From NCBI RefSeq assembly GCF_902498065.1, contig NZ_CABVIR010000005.1, positions 248,001-312,000 of the forward strand: a stretch of 64,000 nt of DNA. Direction: 5' to 3'. The stretch comes from Pseudomonas fluorescens. Its GTDB lineage: Bacteria; Pseudomonadota; Gammaproteobacteria; Pseudomonadales; Pseudomonadaceae. The notes below the pieces were generated by a model. The model did no database searches. It was not told the origin of the DNA and saw nothing but the letters and a program-made list of their open reading frames with translations. A program made the position numbers and the translations under genes. Within the stretch, counting starts at the first letter, position 1. Each line of letters opens with the position of its first letter. Below are positions 1 through 8,254 of this stretch, one piece after another.

Positions 1-292
1 TCATCCAACGCCCAAATGGCGCCAAATCAACGAAGTGGATCAGTGGAGAAACGGTAGCCGATACAACACGCTTGCAAGCGTCCTTCGCCCTCAGAGTCTT
101 TTTTTCACAAAATTGAAGTCGTTTCACGGCGAAAAATGGCGACAGATTTGTTTACCCATAACGATCCAGTCCATTTCCAATCATGTCGCTGTTCAGATGC
201 CCTGAACAACGGCAACAAGACTCGCCTAAGCCCCGCAACCCCAATCCTGATAAACTCCCCACCTCCCAGCCCCACCCATCTCAGAACCGCCA
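1..292. other. leading non-coding stretch before dusA
   Basis: No gene with a credible start or family resemblance is seen here. Overlapping open frames on both strands have proline/arginine-rich nonsense composition. The stretch holds a T-rich patch near 102-110 and presumably the dusA promoter. No operator or terminator is clear. Confidence 0.5.
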
Positions 293-1288
293 ATGCCCCC
301 AATCACCGCCACGCCCGCCCCGCTCTCCCGCCGCTTCTCCGTCGCTCCGATGATGGATTGGACAGACCGCCACTGCCGTTTCTTCCTGCGCCTGCTCTCC
401 AGGCACGCTCTCCTCTACACCGAAATGGTCACCACTGGCGCACTCCTCAACGGTGATCACGAGCGTTTCCTGCGTCACAACGAAGCCGAACACCCGCTCG
501 CGCTGCAACTGGGCGGCAGCGTGCCGCTGGACTTGGCCGCCTGTGCACGCATGGCTCAGGACCACGGTTACGACGAGGTGAATCTGAACGTCGGCTGCCC
601 GAGTGATCGGGTGCAGAACAATATGATCGGCGCGATGCTGATGGGGCATCCGCAGTTGGTGGCCGATTGTGTGAAGGCGATGCGCGATGCGGTGTCGATC
701 CCGGTGACCGTGAAGCACCGCATCGGGATTAATGGACGGGACAGCTACGAAGAGTTGTGTGATTTCGTCGGTACGGTTCACGACGCCGGGTGCACCAGTT
801 TCACGGTGCATGCGCGGATTGCGATTCTGGAAGGGTTGTCGCCGAAGGAGAATCGCGACATTCCACCGCTGCGCTATGACGTGGCGGCGCGATTGAAGGC
901 GGATTTTCCGCAGCTGGAAATTATTCTCAATGGCGGAATCAAGACGCTGGAGGCCTGTCACGAGCATTTGCAGACCTTCGACGGCGTGATGCTGGGCCGT
1001 GAGGCGTATCACAACCCTTATGTGATGGCCGAAGTGGATCAGCAACTGTTCGGCAGCACGGCGCCGGTGATCAGTCGGGCCGAAGCGCTGGCGCAGTTGC
1101 GGCCCTATATAGCGGCACATATTGATGCGGGCGGTTCGATGCACCACATCACCCGGCATGTGTTGGGGTTGGGCACCGGGTTTCCGGGCGCGCGCAAGTT
1201 TCGGCAGCTGTTGTCGGTGGATATTCATAAAGCCAAGGAGCCTTTGGCGTTGCTGGATCAGGCCGCGGAGTTGCTTGACGGGCGCTAA
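293..1288 (+). CDS. dusA: tRNA-dihydrouridine(20/20a) synthase DusA
   Basis: Flavin-dependent enzyme that reduces uridine 20/20a in the tRNA D-loop to dihydrouridine, using NADPH. The 331-residue product has normal family length. The N-terminal flavin-site signature SVAPMMDWTDRHCR lies at about residues 16-29. The catalytic cysteine is Cys102 in NVGCPSDRVQNN, and the lysine/arginine motif KHRIG of the TIM barrel follows. The MDWTDRHCR and TEMVTTGA stretches point to the DusA branch rather than DusB or DusC. The ATG at 293 has no strong Shine-Dalgarno, but the flavin motif begins only 15 residues later, so no downstream start is plausible. The next gene, tal, begins 180 bases downstream on the same strand. 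Function is known from the family; subfamily is inferred from motifs. Confidence 0.95.
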   Translation: MPPITATPAPLSRRFSVAPMMDWTDRHCRFFLRLLSRHALLYTEMVTTGALLNGDHERFLRHNEAEHPLALQLGGSVPLDLAACARMAQDHGYDEVNLNVGCPSDRVQNNMIGAMLMGHPQLVADCVKAMRDAVSIPVTVKHRIGINGRDSYEELCDFVGTVHDAGCTSFTVHARIAILEGLSPKENRDIPPLRYDVAARLKADFPQLEIILNGGIKTLEACHEHLQTFDGVMLGREAYHNPYVMAEVDQQLFGSTAPVISRAEALAQLRPYIAAHIDAGGSMHHITRHVLGLGTGFPGARKFRQLLSVDIHKAKEPLALLDQAAELLDGR

Positions 1289-1468
1289 CGGTCACCCGGG
1301 TTGAACCTGCGTCCTTATTTGGCATCGTATTTATCGACACCGCGCCCCGCCATTCAAACAGCCGTTTTTTCAGGTTGTTGCCGCCGGGGCCTTCGATACG
1401 TACATGCGCCCTTGAGTGGCTGTCAGCGCTCGGGTAATGTCATTAGACCCATAGGACAGAGCACGCCC

Positions 1469-2395
1469 ATGACTTCCAAGCTGGAACAACTCAAACAAAT
1501 GACCACCGTGGTTGCCGACACCGGCGACTTCGAAGCGATCGCTCGCGTTAAACCGGTGGACGCTACCACCAACCCTTCCCTGCTGCTTAAAGCCGCGGCC
1601 ATTCCCGGTTATGCCGAACTGCTGAACGCGTGCGTCAGCGACTGCAAGGGCGATGTGGGCCTGGCCAGCGACCGTTTTGGCGTTGCGGTTGGGCAAGAAA
1701 TTCTGAAGGTGATTCCGGGCCGTATTTCCACTGAAGTGGATGCACGTCTGTCGTTCGACACTGACGCCGTATTGAAGCGTGCGCACCGTCTGATCGAGCT
1801 GTACGACAAGGCCGGCATTGGCCGTGACCGCGTGCTGATCAAGATCGCCTCCACCTGGGAAGGCATCCGCGCTGCCGAGATTCTGGAAAAAGAAGGCATC
1901 CAGACCAACCTGACACTGCTGTTCTCGTTCGCGCAAGCGGCGGCGTGCGCCGATGCAGGTGTGTTCCTGATTTCGCCGTTCGTGGGCCGGATCTACGACT
2001 GGTACAAGAAGGCCAACGGCAACGACTACACCGGCGCGGATGACCCGGGCGTGCAGTCGGTGACGCGCATTTACAACTACTACAAGGCCAATGACTACAA
2101 GACTGTGGTCATGGGCGCGAGCTTCCGAAATCTGAATCAGATTGAGCAGTTGGCCGGTTGCGACCGTTTGACCATCAGCCCTGACTTGATCGATAAGCTG
2201 GCGGCGGACACTGGCAAACTGGAGCGTAAATTGGCGCCGGGTCATGCTGGTGAAGCGCGCTTGAGCTTGAATGAAGCGCAGTTCCGTTGGTTGTCGAACG
2301 AAGATGCGATGGCGACCGAGAAACTGGCTGAGGGGATTCGTCAGTTTGCTCGGGACCAGGAAAAGCTCGAGGCGCTGCTGCAGGCCAAGCTGTGA
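1469..2395 (+). CDS. tal: transaldolase
   Basis: Transaldolase of the non-oxidative pentose phosphate pathway, transferring a dihydroxyacetone unit from sedoheptulose 7-phosphate to glyceraldehyde 3-phosphate. From the ATG at 1469 the protein is 308 residues, typical of the TalB class. Family signature DATTNPSLL is at residues 31-39, and the Schiff-base lysine is Lys125 in RVLIKIAST. The reading frame is open back to 1301, but the 56 extra codons have no family resemblance; an AGGACA ribosome-binding site precedes 1469. An intrinsic terminator follows 19 bases after the stop. Because Pseudomonas lacks phosphofructokinase, this enzyme feeds the Entner-Doudoroff/pentose cycle (established knowledge). 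Confidence 0.97.
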   Translation: MTSKLEQLKQMTTVVADTGDFEAIARVKPVDATTNPSLLLKAAAIPGYAELLNACVSDCKGDVGLASDRFGVAVGQEILKVIPGRISTEVDARLSFDTDAVLKRAHRLIELYDKAGIGRDRVLIKIASTWEGIRAAEILEKEGIQTNLTLLFSFAQAAACADAGVFLISPFVGRIYDWYKKANGNDYTGADDPGVQSVTRIYNYYKANDYKTVVMGASFRNLNQIEQLAGCDRLTISPDLIDKLAADTGKLERKLAPGHAGEARLSLNEAQFRWLSNEDAMATEKLAEGIRQFARDQEKLEALLQAKL

Positions 2396-2413
2396 TCTAG
2401 TTCAGCGCAATGC

Positions 2414-2450
2414 AAAAAGGGCGAACCTTGATGGGTTCGCCCTTTTTTAT
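2414..2450 (+). terminator. intrinsic terminator of tal
   Basis: Nine-base-pair stem GGGCGAACC (2419-2427) with GGTTCGCCC (2434-2442), six-base loop, followed by six T. An A-run on the other side would let it act weakly in reverse as well. Confidence 0.9.
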
Positions 2451-2508
2451 GTGTCGATTTTGGGATTGCTACGCAGTCCAGCGGGAGCAGGCCCCCTCGC
2501 CACAGGTA

Positions 2509-2991
2509 TCAATGACGCTCCAGCGCATTCACCAGGTCATGAAACGCTTCACGATTCGAATCATTCAACCCCATCAGGATCTTGTGCGCTTCGAGCACTT
2601 TGATCCGCACCACTTCTTCCGACTGGTCCTGGTCAGGCAAGTCGGTCAGGCACTCAGGGCACGGGATCGGGCGGTCCACGATGTTGAACACCTGCTCAAA
2701 GCCCATGGACTGCAGCAGACGTGTGATGTCTTCGTGGGTGGTAACGACGGTCGGCAGCAGGCCGACTTTCTGCCGCGAAAGGATAGACAGTTTGGCCAAC
2801 AGGCCAAGAGTGGTGCTGTCAATGCTGCGGGTTTCGGTCAAATCAATCACGATCGCGTTGAAATTCATCGCGGTGAAGATTTTCTCAATAGTCGCATCCA
2901 ACGCCGAACACAGGGTCAGGCGAACTTCACCGACGAACTTGAGGACGAAGGTGCCGTCCTGCTCGGCGAACTGGATTCTACCGGTACTCAT
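2509..2991 (-). CDS. rssC: STAS-domain anti-sigma factor antagonist RssC
   Basis: Anti-anti-sigma type protein of 160 residues. The N-terminal ~100 residues form a STAS domain; the phosphoacceptor serine is most likely Ser59 in RSIDSTTLGLL. A C-terminal extension carries CPEC, a possible metal or redox pair not typical of SpoIIAA. Its ATG overlaps the rssB stop by one base (TAATG), so translation is probably coupled to rssB. In the partner-switch scheme, the PP2C domain of RssB would dephosphorylate this serine; the pair has been linked to RpoS control in pseudomonads (from memory). No anti-sigma kinase gene lies beside it. The assignment to RssC rests on position next to RssB; the domain call is firm. 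Confidence 0.85.
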   Translation of the reverse strand: MSTGRIQFAEQDGTFVLKFVGEVRLTLCSALDATIEKIFTAMNFNAIVIDLTETRSIDSTTLGLLAKLSILSRQKVGLLPTVVTTHEDITRLLQSMGFEQVFNIVDRPIPCPECLTDLPDQDQSEEVVRIKVLEAHKILMGLNDSNREAFHDLVNALERH

Positions 2992-4172
2992 TAAAGATTC
3001 CTGCTCAACACCAACAGGGCGATATCATCCGGCATCTCCCCTAGCGTGGCCAATCCAAAAACCTGCCGCAGCCCATCCAGGGTGCCGCCCGCTGCCTTGA
3101 CCCGTTGGGGCAAGGCCGCTTCTTTTTCTTTGAGTGTAGGCTCTGGCAAAAGGTCCAGAATGCCATCGGACATCAGTGTCAGGCTGAATGTCGGCGGCAA
3201 TTCCAGCACGTGATCTTCGTAGGTGGCTTCATTGAAGAGCCCCACCGGTAGACCACGTCCTTCCAGATATCGAACACTGTCTGGCGTGTACAACACAGGC
3301 AACGGTAAATGACCACCGATGCTATAGGTCAACAAACCTGTCTCCTCGTCGATGACTCCACCGACCATTGTGACGTGTTTGCCCAGCTTACAACTGATCA
3401 GGCCTCGGTTGATATGACCAAGGACCTCTGAAGGCTTGAATTCCGGCAATGTGCCGTTGCGCTTTGACTCGAACAGCAAGCGCGTAGTCATGAACTTCAG
3501 CAGCACGGTAACGAAGGCTGAAGAGGCGCCATGACCGGAAACGTCCGCCAGGTAGAACGCTACCCGACGCTCATCGACCCGAAAGTAGTCAACGAAATCA
3601 CCCGACAGGTACAGCGACGGGATGATCTGGTGTGCAAACTGGAACTCGTCGATGGTCCAGGGACTGACCGGCAGCATGTTCATCTGCACCTGGCGACCGG
3701 CATTCTGGTCTTCCTGGAGCAGGTTCAGGCTGGCTTCGAGTTCGCGATTGGCCTTTTCCAGCTTCTCGCGGTAGCGCTGGTTTTCCAGCAGCAGACGCGC
3801 GCGATCCAGGGCCCGGCGCACAGAGTGCTCGAGCACGGCAAGATCTTCGAGAGGCTTGATCAGGTAATCCGCCGCGCCCAGGCGCAAAGCCTCGACCGCG
3901 TCGTTCATCACGCCGGCACCCGAAACCACAATCACCGGGGTTTGCGGTGACCGTTCGGTGACCTGGCGAATGAGTTCGAGTCCGCCCATCTGCGGCATGC
4001 GCAGATCGCAGATGACCAAGTCGGGCTTGTCTTGCTCGAATACCTGAAGACCTTGCTGGCCATTGCTGGCCTGCAAGACGCTGAAACCACTGTCTTCCAA
4101 ATAGGCGGCGAGGCTCGCGCGCACTACTTCGTCATCATCGATTATCAGCAGCGTGGCACTGGTTTTTGGCAT
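2991..4172 (-). CDS. rssB: response regulator with PP2C-type phosphatase domain RssB
   Basis: Two-domain regulator of 393 residues. The receiver domain (residues 7-120) has the acidic triad IIDDDE, phosphoacceptor Asp56 in LVICDLRMP and Lys106 in YLIKPLED. A short coiled coil (about 120-155) leads into a SpoIIE/RsbU-like PP2C phosphatase domain with metal-binding motifs GDFVDYF (191-197) and ADVSGHG (209-215), and a C-terminal DDIALLVL. This is the Pseudomonas architecture, unlike enterobacterial RssB where the C-terminal domain is inactive. The frame is open to 4280, but the ATG at 4172 gives the normal receiver start MPKTSATLLIIDDD. Forms an operon with rssC; probably adjusts the stress sigma factor or another target by dephosphorylating the STAS partner. 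Confidence 0.88.
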   Translation of the reverse strand: MPKTSATLLIIDDDEVVRASLAAYLEDSGFSVLQASNGQQGLQVFEQDKPDLVICDLRMPQMGGLELIRQVTERSPQTPVIVVSGAGVMNDAVEALRLGAADYLIKPLEDLAVLEHSVRRALDRARLLLENQRYREKLEKANRELEASLNLLQEDQNAGRQVQMNMLPVSPWTIDEFQFAHQIIPSLYLSGDFVDYFRVDERRVAFYLADVSGHGASSAFVTVLLKFMTTRLLFESKRNGTLPEFKPSEVLGHINRGLISCKLGKHVTMVGGVIDEETGLLTYSIGGHLPLPVLYTPDSVRYLEGRGLPVGLFNEATYEDHVLELPPTFSLTLMSDGILDLLPEPTLKEKEAALPQRVKAAGGTLDGLRQVFGLATLGEMPDDIALLVLSRNL

Positions 4173-4448
4173 GTGGGCAAACGGCGCCAGAATTAGGTTG
4201 GCGTAGCAGGCTGGGCAATTGACCCCGCGCACACTACTGGATTCGCTTTCTAGCCTCTCTGCCGCACCGTTTTCGAGCATTTGCCCTACTCACAGGCACA
4301 CCAGAGGTGCCCTTCTAAGGCGCAGACGGTACTCCCATCCGCGGGGCGTTTCAAGCTCACGCCGATGGTCGCTTGACGTCTTTACTAGTCAAATCACCGG
4401 GAGTTATAAGAACAGGCAAAACCGTAACCCAATGGAAGGATGAAGCCC

Positions 4449-4748
4449 ATGAGCCAAACCGAACGGGACTACAGCGAAAAACGTGATTTCATCCGCATGC
4501 GAGTCGATGCCGATGTCGCGCTGATTCATCAAGGGGACGAGGTTGCAGCCGTCTGCATCGACCTTTCCAGCAGCGGCATGCAGGTCGAGGCACCGCGCTT
4601 GTTCAACGTAGGCGACCGGCTCAGCGTGCGGATTGAGTCCGATCATGCGGCACTCAAAGGACTCGAAGCCGACACTGAAGTGGTGTGGGTGAAAGCCCAG
4701 GACGGCGCCAGTCAGAAACTCGGCCTTACAATCTTGAAGATGAAATAA
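4449..4748 (+). CDS. small PilZ-domain c-di-GMP-binding protein
   Basis: Stand-alone PilZ domain of 99 residues. Both halves of the cyclic-di-GMP site are intact: Arg12-x3-Arg16 in KRDFIRM and Asp38-x-Ser40-x2-Gly43 in DLSSSGM, so nucleotide binding is expected. An ATG at 4440 is also in frame, but the only good Shine-Dalgarno (GGAAGG, 4435-4440) overlaps it and is correctly spaced for 4449. The gene is divergent from rssB and convergent with mlaA. From memory this position corresponds to one of the single-domain PilZ proteins of P. aeruginosa; its physiological target is not known to me. No enzymatic or membrane segment is present, so it probably acts as a diffusible adaptor. Confidence 0.85.
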   Translation: MSQTERDYSEKRDFIRMRVDADVALIHQGDEVAAVCIDLSSSGMQVEAPRLFNVGDRLSVRIESDHAALKGLEADTEVVWVKAQDGASQKLGLTILKMK

Positions 4749-4764
4749 CCCGGATCCAAAACCA

Positions 4765-4798
4765 AAGAAGGCGGCCACTGGCCGCCTTCCTGGTTTTT
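4765..4798. terminator. bidirectional intrinsic terminator
   Basis: Ten-base-pair stem GAAGGCGGCC (4768-4777) with GGCCGCCTTC (4780-4789) and a two-base apex. T-rich sequence lies on the right and A-rich on the left. It sits between the convergent PilZ gene and mlaA and can serve both. Confidence 0.8.
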
Positions 4799-4809
4799 AC
4801 CGGTCGAGA

Positions 4810-5499
4810 TTAAAAATCGTCTTCGACCTGGCCGTCTTTGACTTTGAACTCGCGGTTCTGCAAGTACGCATTGCGGATGAAGGTGTATTTGTCGCCGCTG
4901 ATCAACTTCTCGGCCGACAACAGGCTGGCGCGGGTGTCGACGATGTTCAGGCCGAAGATCGAGTTACGCACTGGTACGTCGTGGATGTACGGGTACGGGC
5001 CGGTGTAGCCATCGACAAACTTGGCTGGCGCATCACGCAGGGTGCTTGGCCCCAGCAACGGCAGCATCAAGTACGGGCCACTTCCTACGCCCCAGTAGCC
5101 TAACGTCTGACCGAAGTCTTCGTCGCTGCGGTTCAGGCCCATTTTGGTGCCCACATCGAAGAAGCCCAGCAGGCCGAAGGTGGTGTTGAAGATCAGGCGT
5201 GCGGTGTCGACGCCGGCAGCGGCCGGTTTGGCCTGCAAGATGTTGTTGGCAAGGTTGGTGACATCACCGACGTTGCGGAACATGTTGTGGATGCCGTCTT
5301 CGAGAAATTGCGGGGTCACGAACTGGTAGCCCTGCGCCAGAGGCTTCAGCGCATAGGTGTCGACCACATCGTTGAACTTGTAAATCGGACGGTTGATGCT
5401 TTCCCAAGGGTCGTCTTCCGTAGCTGCCTGGGCAACGAACGGAGCCAGCAACATACTGGCACACACACACAGCTGAGCTAGATGATTGCTCCAGCGCAT
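4810..5499 (-). CDS. mlaA: MlaA/VacJ family phospholipid-retrograde-transport protein
   Basis: Outer-membrane component of the Mla pathway, which removes phospholipid from the outer leaflet. The 229-residue protein shows the family signature from DPWESINRPIYKFND (residues 30-44) through NTTFGLLGFFDVGTKMGL and GQTLGYWGVGSGPYLMLPLLGPSTLRD. Unlike E. coli MlaA it has no lipobox: the signal peptide (residues 1-25) ends AQA and is followed by Ala-Thr-Glu-Asp, a signal-peptidase-I pattern; the only nearby cysteines, Cys11 and Cys13, lie inside the hydrophobic core. The mature protein is therefore probably not lipidated, although it could still embed in the outer membrane with OmpC-like partners. 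It ends 61 bases from the convergent PilZ gene; no other mla gene is in the window. Confidence 0.92.
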   Translation of the reverse strand: MRWSNHLAQLCVCASMLLAPFVAQAATEDDPWESINRPIYKFNDVVDTYALKPLAQGYQFVTPQFLEDGIHNMFRNVGDVTNLANNILQAKPAAAGVDTARLIFNTTFGLLGFFDVGTKMGLNRSDEDFGQTLGYWGVGSGPYLMLPLLGPSTLRDAPAKFVDGYTGPYPYIHDVPVRNSIFGLNIVDTRASLLSAEKLISGDKYTFIRNAYLQNREFKVKDGQVEDDF

Positions 5500-5700
5500 A
5501 GAAAAACTCCTTGGATTGTACTGGCGCGAGCGACTTGGCCCGGGCGTTAAGCTGGCTAGTATAAGACGGAAAAGTCGCTTTAGGCAGCATCGTGCGCGAT
5601 GGCCTACGGATGATTCGCCATGACTGTGAGCGATTCACATCAATGTCACTCAACTGTCACCGGCGACACATAGCCTTGTCGCTATTTCAGGGAAGTTTAC

Positions 5701-6321
5701 ATGCCGCACGCCGAAACCTTACCCCTCACCGCCCCCAGCCTGACCGCCGTCCTGTTTGGCCTCAGCGGTTGCCTGGTGGACTTCGGCGCCCGCACGCGTC
5801 AACACGACGCCCATTCTGTCGAGCACGCCGAGGTCACCCCAGGCGCCCTCGACAGCTTGCACAGTTTGCAGCGCCAACAGATTCCCTGCGCCTGGCTCGA
5901 CGAGCTCTCCCCTGCACTCAGCCATTCCCTGGCCGTCGCCCTGCCGGAGTGGATCAAACCTTCGCAACACCCCGAAACAATCAATCCGTGGCCGGCACCT
6001 AATGCGTGCTGGCAAGCCTTGATGGCGTTGAATGTCGGACGACTGGATGGCTGCGTACTGGTCAGCGGTGAACCGCGATTGCTGCAATCGGGCCTGAACG
6101 CCGGGTTGTGGACGATCGGTCTGGCCTCCTGCGGCTCACTCTGCGGACTCGCGCCCAGCGAATGGCAAGCCTTGAGCCAAAAGGAACGCGAACACCTGCG
6201 CGGAAAGGCTACCGTGCAATTGTTTGGCCTGGGCGTGCATTCAGTGATCGATCATCTCGGCGAACTCGACACCTGCCTGGCGGACATCAGCCTGCGTCGA
6301 CTCAAGGGTGAAAAGCCCTGA
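5701..6321 (+). CDS. HAD-superfamily protein related to phosphonoacetaldehyde hydrolase, catalytically degenerate
   Basis: Protein of 206 residues resembling PhnX over its length: an N-terminal LFGLSGCLVDFG (about residues 18-29) in the place of HAD motif I; INPWPAPNACWQALMALNV (about 93-111) corresponding to the cap/core region GRPxPWMCYKNAMELGV of PhnX; and NAGLWTIGLASCGSLCGL, corresponding to NAGMWTVGV. In motif I the nucleophilic Asp of DxDG is Gly, and the second Asp is Ser. The motif IV GDxxxD region reads SGEPRLL. Phosphotransfer by the usual mechanism is therefore not expected. It is preceded by the 201-base mlaA upstream region and followed by a DUF4404 gene. Function unknown; a binding or regulatory role is only a guess. 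Confidence 0.75.
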   Translation: MPHAETLPLTAPSLTAVLFGLSGCLVDFGARTRQHDAHSVEHAEVTPGALDSLHSLQRQQIPCAWLDELSPALSHSLAVALPEWIKPSQHPETINPWPAPNACWQALMALNVGRLDGCVLVSGEPRLLQSGLNAGLWTIGLASCGSLCGLAPSEWQALSQKEREHLRGKATVQLFGLGVHSVIDHLGELDTCLADISLRRLKGEKP

Positions 6322-6430
6322 TCGAGATCATGCAGGTTTCTCGCGAGTGGATTAATCTAAAGGTCAGCCATAGACCTTTGGCGCGCTGCCGCGGTCTATG
6401 CCAGTGCCTATCGATAAAAGGAAGAACGCC

Positions 6431-6694
6431 ATGCCTGCCCGCGAACTGCAAGACCAGCTCAATGCCCTGCGCGAGCAATTGGAACAGAATCCTCCGCTGA
6501 CCGAAGCCGAGCGCGCCGATCTCCATGCGCTGATGCAACAGATCGAACTTGAGCTTGAGCTGGAAACCAAAACCCAGGACTCCAGCCTCGCCGATGGCGT
6601 GAATCTGGCTGTCGAACGTTTCGAACTTGAGCACCCCGCCATTGCCGGCACCTTGCGCAACATTGTGCAAACGCTGGGCAACATGGGGATCTGA
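6431..6694 (+). CDS. DUF4404 family small protein
   Basis: Acidic, largely helical 87-residue protein with leucine/glutamate heptads (residues 3-50, rich in LEQ, ELELELE), suggesting a coiled coil, then a hydrophobic tail ending NIVQTLGNMGI. I recall this pattern as DUF4404, of unknown function. The ATG at 6431 follows GGAAGAACGCC; an upstream in-frame ATG at 6398 lacks a ribosome-binding site. No signal peptide or membrane segment. The gene lies 109 bases after the HAD-like gene and ends before a strong terminator, so the two could form a transcript. Confidence 0.75.
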   Translation: MPARELQDQLNALREQLEQNPPLTEAERADLHALMQQIELELELETKTQDSSLADGVNLAVERFELEHPAIAGTLRNIVQTLGNMGI

Positions 6695-6707
6695 ACCCGC
6701 CAGATGC

Positions 6708-6740
6708 AAAAAGCCCCGCTAGTGATAGCGGGGCTTTTTA
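6708..6740 (+). terminator. intrinsic terminator after the DUF4404 gene
   Basis: Stem AAGCCCCGCT with AGCGGGGCTT, hexanucleotide loop, followed by a T run (arms 6711-6720 and 6727-6736). The flanking A-run allows activity toward the convergent queF as well. Confidence 0.9.
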
Positions 6741-6777
6741 ATGCCTGCGATTTGAGCTCGCTCCTGCAGGGGATTTT

Positions 6778-7608
6778 TTATTGGCGGACCAGGCGGTGGT
6801 TCGGCAGTTGCACGTCTTCAGTGCTGCGATACGGGTTGATGTCCAACCCGCCACGACGCACATACCGCGCATACACCGTCAATTTCTCCGGTTTCAGCAA
6901 CCGTTGCAGATCGAGGAAAATCCGCTCCACGCATTGCTCATGGAAGTCCGAGTGCTGACGGAAGCTCACGATGTATTCCAGCAGACTCGCGTGATCCAGC
7001 GCCGCGCCACGGTATTCCACCGCCACACTGCCCCAATCCGGCTGACTGGTCACCGGGCAGTTGGATTTGAGCAAATGACTGTGCACGCTCTCCTCGACAA
7101 TGCGCGACTCGTCGCAACGCAGCAGTTCCGGCCGCGGATGCTCGTAGTTGCTGACGCTGATCTCCAGGTCATCGATGCACACGCCCGGCAGCGCCACGAC
7201 GCCTTCGGCTTCAACGTCTTTCAGGCTGCGAATCCGCACGCCAACCGGCTTACCCGCCGCAGCGGACAGGTCTTTCACCAGCGTCGCTTCAAGGCTCGCG
7301 GTGTCGGCAAACGGCGTCTGGTTCAGTGAGTTCAGATACAGCTTGAACGACTTGGATTCGATGATGTTCGGCGAATCCGCCGGGATACTGAATTCGCCGA
7401 TCGCCACCACCGGTTTACCGGATGGCAACAGCCACGACAGCTCGAAGCAATTCCAGAAGTCCACGCCCTTGTACGGCAGGGTTTCTGCCGTCAGGCCCAG
7501 CTCGGCCCATTTCGCAGTGCGCGGGATCGGGAACAGCAAGGACGGCGTGTAAGTGGCGATGTATTCGCTGGATTTGCCCAGCGGCGAGTGTTCGGCTGCG
7601 GGATGCAT
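6778..7608 (-). CDS. queF: NADPH-dependent 7-cyano-7-deazaguanine reductase QueF
   Basis: Reduces preQ0 nitrile to the preQ1 amine in queuosine synthesis for tRNA wobble position 34. At 276 residues it is the long, bimodular QueF type found in gammaproteobacteria. The QueF motif ESKSFKLYLNSL is at residues 84-95, and the nucleophilic cysteine that forms the thioimide adduct is Cys184 in KSNCPVTSQPDWGS, with downstream Glu/His residues typical of the tunnel fold. It is 61 bases downstream of the cupredoxin gene on the same strand. No preQ1 riboswitch-like leader is seen in that gap. No other que gene is in the window. Confidence 0.96.
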   Translation of the reverse strand: MHPAAEHSPLGKSSEYIATYTPSLLFPIPRTAKWAELGLTAETLPYKGVDFWNCFELSWLLPSGKPVVAIGEFSIPADSPNIIESKSFKLYLNSLNQTPFADTASLEATLVKDLSAAAGKPVGVRIRSLKDVEAEGVVALPGVCIDDLEISVSNYEHPRPELLRCDESRIVEESVHSHLLKSNCPVTSQPDWGSVAVEYRGAALDHASLLEYIVSFRQHSDFHEQCVERIFLDLQRLLKPEKLTVYARYVRRGGLDINPYRSTEDVQLPNHRLVRQ

Positions 7609-7669
7609 GGCGGAAACCTGACTGAAGAATCAGCGGATTCTACCAGCCTTTGCGCCCGCCTTTGAGTGC

Positions 7670-8191
7670 TTACTGACTGACAGTCAACTTGCCGACCATG
7701 CCAGCCTGATAGTGGCCTGGAATATTGCAGGCAAACTCCAGATTGGTGGCCTTGGTGAAGGTCCAGGTCAGTTCAGCGGTCTTGCCTGGCTCGACCAGCA
7801 CGCTATTGGGGTCATCGTGCTTCATGCCGTGATCCATTCCCGCCATCGCTCCGTGGTCCATTTCTTTCATGCCTGTAGGCGTAAGCATGCCGCTCTGCTG
7901 CATCTTCGACATTTCCTGCTGATGTTTTGCATGCATCGCCGCATCACCAAGGTTGAATTCGTGCAGCAATTGGCCCTTATTCACCAGCACGAAGCGAACC
8001 GTCTCACCGGCCTTGATATCAATGGCCTTGGGGGTGAACGACATGTCGCCCATCACCACTTCGACGCTGCGATCAGCCTTGTCGGCCGAGGCTGGTTGAC
8101 CGAAGTCGTAGGTGCGCGCCGGCGATGCCCACGCCGGCGAACTCAACACCAGCAGGCACGCAGCCAACACCAGGGGTTTGCGCAAAAACAT
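7670..8191 (-). CDS. periplasmic cupredoxin-domain copper protein
   Basis: Secreted blue-copper-type protein of 173 residues. A signal peptide (residues 1-23, cleavage after AWA or WAS) is followed by a plastocyanin/azurin-like fold. Expected type-1 ligands are His77 in LLHEFN and Cys155, His160 and Met165 in FACNIPGHYQAGM. An insertion at about 86-124 is rich in methionine and histidine (MDHGAMAGMDHGMKHDD), a second probable copper-binding segment. It is transcribed divergently from copRS, with a CopR-type palindrome between, so copper induction is likely. Its job is probably periplasmic copper buffering or tolerance. From memory the PAO1 counterpart has a ptrA gene next to copR; no such gene fits in the 155-base gap here. 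Confidence 0.88.
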   Translation of the reverse strand: MFLRKPLVLAACLLVLSSPAWASPARTYDFGQPASADKADRSVEVVMGDMSFTPKAIDIKAGETVRFVLVNKGQLLHEFNLGDAAMHAKHQQEMSKMQQSGMLTPTGMKEMDHGAMAGMDHGMKHDDPNSVLVEPGKTAELTWTFTKATNLEFACNIPGHYQAGMVGKLTVSQ

Positions 8192-8254
8192 AGTCGTACT
8201 CCAACAAGATAAAGTTCAGCCTGTGGAACACACTAAACTGTTGCCACTGCCCGT

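Noticed and set aside
2461..2508. REP-like remnant GGAGCAGGCCCCCTCGCC downstream of tal
   Set aside because: No complementary partner nearby and a poor core; not called as a repeat.
5625..5639. TGTGA-N5-TCACA palindrome upstream of the HAD-like gene and mlaA, resembling a CRP/Vfr site
   Set aside because: Known sites have six spacer bases; here there are five. No other support.
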